Shown in pieces: positions 1 through 6,763 of a DNA stretch of 6,763 nucleotides. This DNA comes from Dechloromonas sp. GTDB lineage: Bacteria; Pseudomonadota; Gammaproteobacteria; Burkholderiales; Rhodocyclaceae. Numbering within the stretch: position 1 is the stretch's first letter; every line of letters begins with the position of its first letter. The position numbers were made by a program, and so were the translations under genes. The stretch covers positions 1,263,686 to 1,270,448 of the forward strand of contig CP059264.1 in assembly GCA_013693915.1 (NCBI GenBank), given 5' to 3'. Under the pieces are notes generated by a model. It saw only the letters and a program-made list of their open reading frames with translations, searched no databases and was not told the DNA's origin.

Positions 1-648
1 AGGAATCCGGCCGACTGGCAGGAAATGGTAGATGGCGGCGATCATCAGCGCCTCGGTCGCCAGGCCGAGCAGATACAGGATACTTCCGGACAGGCCGGGA
101 AGGTACCAGTTGTGACCGAAGACGACGACGGTATCGGGCACCAGGGTCTGCACACTGATCGAGATCAGCGTTACGGCGAGCAGGCCGACGCCGAGCAGGG
201 CGACGAAGGCGTAGGGCAGCAGCAGCGACAGCAGCGAGGAACGCTGATCGGCCAGGTCGCGATGGTCAAAGATGACGGCCATCGCCTGGTTGAGCGCCGA
301 AAAGGTCAGCGAACTGAAAAAGAGCATCGTCGCGAGCAGGGCGCTGCCGATGGCAACCCGCTGGTCGAGAAAGCGCGACAGTTCCTCGAGAACCGCATAC
401 GACTGGCTGGGAACCAGCCATTCGAGATAATGGCCGAGCGTATCCAGCAGTTCGGCCGGCGTGACCAGCCTGGAGAGCACGATGACGCTGAGGATCAGCA
501 GCGGAACCAGGGAAAGCAGCGCGTTGTAGGCGATCGCGCCGGCGAGCAGGAAGCCCCGGTGCGCCTGGAAGTTTCCCAGCACCCGCAACACGAAGGCGAG
601 CGGGTGGGTGAGAACCTGGACAGCGGGCGAATGCGGGTGGTGGGACAT
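1..648 (-). CDS. YihY/virulence factor BrkB family membrane protein (partial, C-terminus beyond left edge)
   Basis: The minus-strand frame opening at the ATG at 648-646 runs without a stop to base 1, giving 216 residues of an incomplete protein. It begins MSHHPHSPAV. A first membrane segment lies near residues 35-60 and contains GAIAYNALLSLVPLLIL, which matches the conserved N-terminal signature of the YihY/BrkB family. Further hydrophobic stretches sit near residues 97-125, 138-165 and 183-210, consistent with a polytopic inner-membrane protein. The family was once called ribonuclease BN by mistake; its real function is poorly defined, and envelope or transport roles have been suggested. The start lies 7 nt after the mutL stop, and a GGGGAG ribosome-binding sequence (664-659) overlaps the end of mutL about 10 nt upstream. 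It is therefore probably the second gene of a mutL operon. The family call is secure; the function is not. Confidence 0.88.
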   Translation of the reverse strand, partial: MSHHPHSPAVQVLTHPLAFVLRVLGNFQAHRGFLLAGAIAYNALLSLVPLLILSVIVLSRLVTPAELLDTLGHYLEWLVPSQSYAVLEELSRFLDQRVAIGSALLATMLFFSSLTFSALNQAMAVIFDHRDLADQRSSLLSLLLPYAFVALLGVGLLAVTLISISVQTLVPDTVVVFGHNWYLPGLSGSILYLLGLATEALMIAAIYHFLPVGRIP

Positions 649-655
649 TATCGGC

Positions 656-2509
<1,854 letters not shown>

Positions 2510-2515
2510 GGCCGG

Positions 2516-2521
2516 ATTATA
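2516..2521 (-). promoter_or_regulatory. Candidate -10 box for mutL (TATAAT), very close to the start codon
   Basis: Read on the minus strand, 2521-2516 is a perfect TATAAT only 6 nt before the mutL ATG (2509). A start site about 7 nt downstream would fall at or next to the ATG, predicting a leaderless or almost leaderless mRNA. No sequence near TTGACA stands at the usual spacing, and no Shine-Dalgarno sequence precedes the ATG. The hexamer is seen; promoter activity is inferred. Confidence 0.4.
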
Positions 2522-2529
2522 CCTTGGGG

Positions 2530-2535
2530 TAAAAT
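2530..2535 (+). promoter_or_regulatory. Candidate -10 box for the dedA-to-methyltransferase operon (TAAAAT)
   Basis: TAAAAT lies 29 nt before the dedA-like ATG (2565) in the only AT-rich patch of the divergent gap. It is flanked by GGGG (2526-2529) and CCCC (2538-2541), a small interrupted palindrome. There is no clear -35 element. A start near 2542 would give a leader of about 20-25 nt. It sits 8 bp from the opposing mutL -10 candidate, so the two promoters would compete for polymerase. Confidence 0.4.
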
Positions 2536-2564
2536 TGCCCCTCTATCACGCTCGGCGGCCCCGC

Positions 2565-3206
2565 ATGGAATTCCTCGCACAGTTCATGGACATCGTCCTC
2601 CATCTCGACAAGCATCTGGCGGTGCTGGTGCAGCAGTACGGCCTGTGGATCTACGGCATCTTGTTCGTCATCATCTTTTCCGAAACCGGTTTCGTCGTGA
2701 CGCCCTTCCTGCCCGGCGACTCGCTGCTCTTCGTCGCCGGCGCTCTGGCGGCGCTGGGCGAGGGCGGCATGGACATCCTGGTGCTGATGGGTGTGCTGAC
2801 GACCGCCGCGTTGCTCGGCAACACGCTGAACTACCACATCGGCCGCTACCTCGGGCCGAAGGTCTTCCACTGGGAAAACTCGCGCTTCTTCAACAAGGCG
2901 GCGCTGTTGAAAACCCATGTCTTCTACGAGCAGCACGGCGGCAAGACGCTGGTGATCTCGCGCTTCCTGCCGCTGTTCCGCACCTTCGCGCCGTTCGTCG
3001 CCGGCATCGGGGCGATGTCCTACGCCAAGTTCCAGTTCTTCAACTGCCTCGGCGCCGCCGCCTGGATCGTCTCGCTGTGCCTCGCTGGCTACTGGCTGGG
3101 CAACCTGCCGTGGGTCAAGGCCAACCTGTCGGTCATCATCGTCGGCATCATTCTCTTCTCGCTGGTCCCGATCGGCATCGGCTACCTGAAGAGCAAGGGT
3201 GCCTGA
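2565..3206 (+). CDS. DedA family inner-membrane protein, YqjA/YghB-like
   Basis: The protein has 213 residues from the ATG at 2565 (MEFLAQFMDIVLHLD). The length and N-terminus suit E. coli YqjA, so I prefer this start to the ATG at 2586. DedA proteins are polytopic membrane proteins needed for envelope integrity, proton-motive-force homeostasis and lipid carrier or phospholipid translocation. The sequence shows FSETGF and FLPGDS (Glu40 and Asp52, corresponding to the essential acidic residues E39 and D51 of YqjA) and SRFLPLFRTFAPFVAG (132-147), whose Arg133 and Arg139 match the essential R130 and R136. KFQFFNCLGAAAW (155-167) resembles YqjA closely. Hydrophobic segments lie near 28-62, 70-90, 160-178 and 187-207. 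It is the first gene of the plus-strand run; its stop shares one base with the next start (TGATG). There is no strong ribosome-binding site. The family is secure, the transported substrate is not. Confidence 0.94.
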   Translation: MEFLAQFMDIVLHLDKHLAVLVQQYGLWIYGILFVIIFSETGFVVTPFLPGDSLLFVAGALAALGEGGMDILVLMGVLTTAALLGNTLNYHIGRYLGPKVFHWENSRFFNKAALLKTHVFYEQHGGKTLVISRFLPLFRTFAPFVAGIGAMSYAKFQFFNCLGAAAWIVSLCLAGYWLGNLPWVKANLSVIIVGIILFSLVPIGIGYLKSKGA

Positions 3207-3904
3207 TGCGCTGGCTGGTCGCTCTCCTCATCCTATCGCTGGCCGGCTGTGCGACGAAGATGGGGAAGGACGGCCGGACCCAGACGACGGTCGATGCGAA
3301 ATATCTGGTCAAGTCGGACGTTGACCGCATTGCCGATGCCGATCGCGCGGAAGTCGTCGCCGGTCTGCTGGTGATTGCCGACAAGCTCTACAAGCGCAAT
3401 CCGAAGGAGTGGAAGAAAGGCGGCGCGGTCAGCCGCGAGGCCGCCGTCGAGCGCCTGCGCCAGCGCAATTCGCGGAGCTGGCCGGAACTCGGCGGACTGC
3501 GCGAGCGCCAGGCGGCGGCGCTCGCCTTCAGCAACACGTATGAAGGCGACCGGGTGGCGGCGCTGATCTACGGCCTGCTGACCATGGTCGACGCCGCCTT
3601 CGAGCATAAGGAGGAGTTCTACATCCTCGACAGCCTGAACGAGACGAAGCTGTACAACTGCGCGCGCAACATGGAGATCGCCGTCTGGAAGCTGAGCACC
3701 AGCCGCGACGCCGCCGGCGAACTCTTCCTGCTGTCCAACGAACTCGACCCCGCCAACCGCAACATTTCCTTCGAGCGCGAGTTCGGGCGGATCACCGGCC
3801 TGCTCGATTTCATGGCGAAGGTCGTCGCCGACCGCAACGGCCGCACCATCTCGCGGGCGGCACAATCCATAACGACCATGATCTTCCTCCCCGTGAGTTT
3901 CTGA
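3206..3904 (+). CDS. Putative lipoprotein of unknown function
   Basis: The protein has 232 residues. The N-terminus MRWLVALLILSLAGC is a textbook lipoprotein signal with lipobox LAGC and acceptor Cys15. Residue +2 is Ala, so by the Lol rule it should go to the outer membrane. The mature part is charged and mostly helical in appearance, with no domain I recognise; a tract rich in Arg and Lys covers about 63-105, and there is a second cysteine at 152. The start is well supported: the ATG overlaps the dedA stop by one base and AAGGG (3195-3199) lies 6 nt upstream. The stop is separated from purN by a single base. The coupling to a DedA gene and the signal peptide suggest an envelope role, but this is only context. 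The last residues (SITTMIFLPVSF) look unlike the rest and may be poorly conserved. Confidence 0.85.
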   Translation: MRWLVALLILSLAGCATKMGKDGRTQTTVDAKYLVKSDVDRIADADRAEVVAGLLVIADKLYKRNPKEWKKGGAVSREAAVERLRQRNSRSWPELGGLRERQAAALAFSNTYEGDRVAALIYGLLTMVDAAFEHKEEFYILDSLNETKLYNCARNMEIAVWKLSTSRDAAGELFLLSNELDPANRNISFEREFGRITGLLDFMAKVVADRNGRTISRAAQSITTMIFLPVSF

Positions 3905-3905
3905 A

Positions 3906-4553
3906 ATGAAAAATACCGTCATTCTGATTTCCGGACGCGGCAGCAATATGGAGGCGCTGATCGCCGCCCGCGCTGCCGGCGCGCTGCCGGTCGACATTGC
4001 CGCCGTGATCAGCAACCGCCCCGACGCCGCGGGACTGGCGACGGCGATGGCGGCAGGGATCGCCGTGCGCTGCATCGACCACAAGACTTTCGCCGGCCGC
4101 GAGGCCTTCGACGCCGCGCTGGCCGCGTGCATCGACGGCTTCGCGCCGGACCTCGTCGTGCTCGCCGGCTTCATGCGCATCCTCGGCGACGACTTCGTGC
4201 GCCATTACGCGGGCCGCCTGATGAACATTCATCCGTCGCTGCTGCCGGCGTTCCCCGGCCTGCATACCCACCGGCGGGCGCTGGCGGAGGGCGTGCGCAT
4301 CCATGGCTGCACGGTGCACTTCGTGACCCCGGCGCTCGATCACGGGCCGGTGATCATCCAGGCCGCCGTGCCGGTGCTCGACGGCGACGATGAAGCGACG
4401 CTCGCCGCCCGCGTGCTGCGCCAGGAGCACCGGATCTATCCGCAGGCCGTGCGCTGGTTCGCCGAAGACCGCCTGCGCGTCGATGGCGGCTGCGTGCGGC
4501 TGGCCGGCGCCAGGGCCGGCGACGGCGTGCTGGTGGTGCCCGAGGCGCGTTGA
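3906..4553 (+). CDS. purN: Phosphoribosylglycinamide formyltransferase (GART)
   Basis: The protein has 215 residues, the usual PurN length. It transfers a formyl group from 10-formyltetrahydrofolate to GAR, the third step of de novo purine synthesis, in the cytoplasm. The N-terminal ISGRGSNMEAL (8-18) is the phosphate-binding loop. LAGFMRIL (86-93) is the family core. The catalytic triad is Asn107 and His109 in MNIHPSLLPAFPG (106-118) and Asp145 in TPALDHGPVI (141-150), each one residue beyond E. coli N106, H108 and D144. EHRIYPQAVRWF (174-185) is the conserved C-terminal helix. The ATG lies one base after the lipoprotein stop; only a weak GTGAG (3892-3896) precedes it, so translation may depend on coupling. 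PurN often sits beside purM, but no purM is visible here. Confidence 0.97.
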   Translation: MKNTVILISGRGSNMEALIAARAAGALPVDIAAVISNRPDAAGLATAMAAGIAVRCIDHKTFAGREAFDAALAACIDGFAPDLVVLAGFMRILGDDFVRHYAGRLMNIHPSLLPAFPGLHTHRRALAEGVRIHGCTVHFVTPALDHGPVIIQAAVPVLDGDDEATLAARVLRQEHRIYPQAVRWFAEDRLRVDGGCVRLAGARAGDGVLVVPEAR

Positions 4554-4559
4554 GCGGCG

Positions 4560-5535
4560 ATGCCGGTTGCGCTGCTGGCCGCGCTGCTGGGTTCGCTGGC
4601 GATCCACGCCGCGGCGCTGGTCGGGATGGACGTCGATCTTTTCGGCGGCGGTCCCGAGCCGGAGCCCGCGCCCTTGCGCGCCGAGATCCGGCCATTGCCC
4701 GAAGCGCCGCCCGCGCCGCCGGATGTCGCGCCCGGAAAGCCGCAAACGCCCGCGGCCAAGGCAGCCCGACCGCCCCGGCCGGCGAGCCCGCGGCCGCTGG
4801 CGCAAACCGCGCCGGTCGCCGCGCTGTCCACCCCGAACCCGAACCGGAAATCGTCCCTGAAATGCCGTCGACCGCGCCTGTGACTCCTGCACCGCCCGCG
4901 AAGCCGATCCTGCCGGCGACCGGCACGATCCGCTATGCCATCTTCAAGGAATCGCTCGGCTTCCAGGTCGGCCGCGCCGAGCACCGCTGGGAGTTCGGCG
5001 AGGATGGCCGCTACCGGCTGACCGGGATCACCGAGACCAGCGGGCTGGTTTCGCTGTTCAAGCCGATCCGTATCGAAACCGAAAGTTCCGGGCGCATGGT
5101 GGCCGGGGGCTGCAGCCGGAAACCTACCGGACCCTGAAGAACGGCAAGGACGCCGGGGAAAACGCCGATTTCGACTGGTCGACCGCGGAAGTCCGGCTTG
5201 CCCGCGACGGCAGCGTGCAGCCGATCGCCAGGGGCACCCAGGACATCCTGTCACTGAACTACCAGCTCGCCTATCTCGGAGGACTGGCCGAAGGCAGCGT
5301 CATCGGCGTCGTCACCGGCAGGAAATACGAGCGCTATGCGGTCGACTCGCTGGGCGAGGAGCAAATCGAGACGCCGGCCGGCCGTTTCCGCACCTTGCAT
5401 CTGCGGGCGATGACCGACAAGACGACGGAAGTCTGGATCGCGCTCGACCGCCAGCGTTTGCCGGTTAGAATCCGCTTTACCGACAAGAAGGGCGAAAGCT
5501 TCGAGCAGGTCGCCACGGAAATTGGATCGCCATGA
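4560..5535 (+). pseudogene. DUF3108 domain-containing protein, reading frame interrupted by two apparent single-base losses
   Basis: No single frame covers the gene. It starts at the ATG at 4560, 6 nt after purN, with a membrane-anchor helix (MPVALLAALLGSLAIHAAAL) and a Pro-rich spacer. This frame stops at 4883. The protein continues in the second frame from about 4835 (PEPEPEIVPEMPS, then GTIRYAIFKESLGFQVGRAE), which stops at 5137. It ends in the third frame from 5110 (LQPETYRTLKNGKDAGEN through VRIRFTDKKGESFEQVATE) at 5535. Restoring one C in the C4 run at 4831-4834 and one G or C in GGGGGC at 5105-5110 gives a continuous protein of about 325 residues. Roughly the last 210 form a DUF3108 domain, a predicted periplasmic domain of unknown function. 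Anchor plus Pro-rich spacer resembles the layout of TonB. The downstream domain reads well in every segment, so recent mutation or sequencing error is more likely than old decay. The stop overlaps the next start (ATGA). Confidence 0.82.
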
Positions 5536-6763
5536 ACGCCCGCTTCACCCCAGCCCTGTTTGCTCATGCCGAAGCCGTTCTCGGGCAGGTGCTGCGCTTC
5601 GAATACCCCGCGGATGCGGTCGTTTCGCGCTATTTCCGCGACCATCACCAGTTGGGACACGCCGATCGCGCCTTCGTCGCCGAAACCGTGTTCGCCGTGC
5701 TGCGCCGGGGACGCAGCATCGAGGCGCGCTGTGCCGGCCGGTTGTCGGATCGCAATCGCCTGCTGCTCGCCCTGGCGGTGGCGCGCGGCTGGAGCCGGCG
5801 CGACCTGGCGCCGGTGCTCAAGGCGAGCGAGGAGGAATGGCTGGGGGCAGCCAAGGGGATGGCCGAGGACGATTTCCGGCCGGCCGTGCGCTGCGATCTG
5901 CCGGACTGGCTCTACGCCGCGCTGGAAGCCCAGTTCGGCGCCGACGAAGTGCTGCGGCTGGCCGCCGCGCTCAACCAGCCGGCGCCGCTCGACCTGCGCG
6001 TCAACACGCTGAAGACCGATCGCGACGCCGTTCTCGCCCGGTTCGCGGCGGAAGGCATCGCCGCCGTCCCCGGCAGCCTGTCGCCGCTGGCGATCCGCCT
6101 GCGCGACAAGCCGGCGCTGTCCAAACACCCGCTGTTTCTCGGCGGCGCTTTCGAGGTGCAGGACGAGGGCAGCCAGTTGCTCGGCTACCTGCTGGAGCCG
6201 AGGCGTGGCGAGATGGTCGTCGATTTCTGTGCCGGCGCTGGCGGCAAGACGCTGCTGCTCGGGGCGCTGATGAAGAATACCGGGCGCCTCTACGCCTACG
6301 ACGTTTCCGACAAGCGCCTGGCCCGGCTCAAGCCGCGTCTGGCGCGCTCCGGCCTGTCCAACGTGCATCCGGTGCGCATCGAGCACGAGCGCGACATCAG
6401 GATCAAGCGGCTGGCCGGCAAGGTCGACCGCGTCCTCGTCGATGCCCCTTGTTCCGGCCTCGGCACGCTGCGCCGCAATCCCGACCTGAAGTGGCGGCAG
6501 GGTGAGGATTCCATCGCCGAACTGGCTGTCAAGCAGGCGGCCATCCTCGACGCCGCAGCCAGGCTGGTGCGTCCGGGCGGGCGCGTGGTTTATGCCACCT
6601 GCAGCCTGTTGACCGCGGAAAACGAGGTCGTCGTCGACGCCTTCCTCGCCGGGCATCCGGATTTCACGCTGGTGCCCGCTTCGGAAGTGCTGGCCAGGCA
6701 TGGCATCATGCTCGATGGCGAATCCTTGCGCCTGCTCCCGCACCGGCACAATACCGACGGCTT
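5532..6763 (+). CDS. RsmB/NOP family RNA (cytosine-5) methyltransferase (partial, C-terminus beyond right edge)
   Basis: An open frame from the ATG at 5532 gives 410 residues and reaches the window edge without a stop; the final LLPHRHNTDG is typical of the last stretch of the family, so perhaps 10-20 residues are missing. The enzyme uses S-adenosylmethionine to methylate C5 of a cytosine, usually in 16S rRNA. Residues about 1-140 form a NusB-like RNA-binding region. Then come VQDEGSQLLGYLL, motif I DFCAGAGGKT (231-240, SAM binding), motif IV DAPCSGLGTLRRNPD (304-318, Cys307) and motif VI YATCS (354-358, Cys357). Cys357 is the expected nucleophile and Cys307 releases the product. The start overlaps the DUF3108 stop (ATGA), which signals translational coupling. 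Betaproteobacteria usually carry another RsmB near fmt, so this may be a paralogue with a different target; I give no symbol for that reason. Confidence 0.92.
   Translation, partial: MNARFTPALFAHAEAVLGQVLRFEYPADAVVSRYFRDHHQLGHADRAFVAETVFAVLRRGRSIEARCAGRLSDRNRLLLALAVARGWSRRDLAPVLKASEEEWLGAAKGMAEDDFRPAVRCDLPDWLYAALEAQFGADEVLRLAAALNQPAPLDLRVNTLKTDRDAVLARFAAEGIAAVPGSLSPLAIRLRDKPALSKHPLFLGGAFEVQDEGSQLLGYLLEPRRGEMVVDFCAGAGGKTLLLGALMKNTGRLYAYDVSDKRLARLKPRLARSGLSNVHPVRIEHERDIRIKRLAGKVDRVLVDAPCSGLGTLRRNPDLKWRQGEDSIAELAVKQAAILDAAARLVRPGGRVVYATCSLLTAENEVVVDAFLAGHPDFTLVPASEVLARHGIMLDGESLRLLPHRHNTDG

Noticed and set aside
3861..3866. CACAAT as a -10 box for an internal purN promoter
   Set aside because: It is a weak match with no -35 partner and lies inside the lipoprotein gene, which is coupled to purN by a 1-nt gap; not enough to call.
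4550..4834. The second-frame start at the TTG at 4550 as the true N-terminus of the DUF3108 protein
   Set aside because: That stretch is Arg/Ala-rich without a membrane anchor, whereas the frame from 4560 gives a clean anchor helix and Pro-rich spacer typical of the family.
3810..4892. A 360-residue minus-strand open frame opposite purN
   Set aside because: Antisense of the well-supported purN gene, with composition typical of shadow frames in GC-rich DNA.
5334..6749. A 471-residue minus-strand open frame opposite the methyltransferase gene
   Set aside because: It is rich in Gln, Arg and His and poor in hydrophobic order, has no recognisable motifs, and mirrors a clearly real gene with intact catalytic motifs on the plus strand.

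Overview
The window is gene-dense, visibly GC-rich bacterial chromosome. Protein similarities recalled from memory (MutL, a YqjA-like DedA protein, PurN, a DUF3108 protein, an RsmB/NOP methyltransferase) and TAAAAT-type promoter boxes point to a betaproteobacterium, possibly Rhodocyclales; the phylum-level call is fairly safe, the order is a guess. There are no rRNA or tRNA genes, CRISPR arrays, insertion sequences or phage genes that I can see.

Layout. Minus strand, 2509 down to 1: mutL (mismatch repair) followed 7 nt later by a YihY/BrkB-family membrane protein gene cut by the left edge. Plus strand, 2565 to the right edge: a tightly packed run of five genes, dedA-like, a lipoprotein of unknown function, purN, a DUF3108 gene, and an RsmB/NOP-family RNA cytosine methyltransferase cut by the right edge. 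Junctions in the plus-strand run are overlaps or gaps of a few bases, so it is probably one operon with translational coupling. The two transcription units diverge from a 55-bp gap (2510-2564) that holds two closely spaced -10-like boxes. No stretch over 300 bases lacks a gene.

The genes do not form one pathway. They cover DNA repair, envelope homeostasis (DedA, lipoprotein, possibly DUF3108 and YihY), purine synthesis and rRNA modification, a typical housekeeping mix.

Two things stand out. First, a near-perfect 26-bp inverted repeat with a 9-nt loop (1468-1528), of the REP/BIME kind, lies inside mutL in frame. It encodes part of the linker between the ATPase and dimerisation domains and is flanked by in-frame 15-bp and 9-bp tandem duplications. 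Second, the DUF3108 gene reads through only if one base is restored at each of two short homopolymers (C4 near 4831 and G5 near 5105). This is either base-calling error or a decaying gene. I found no convincing wholly new multi-gene system.
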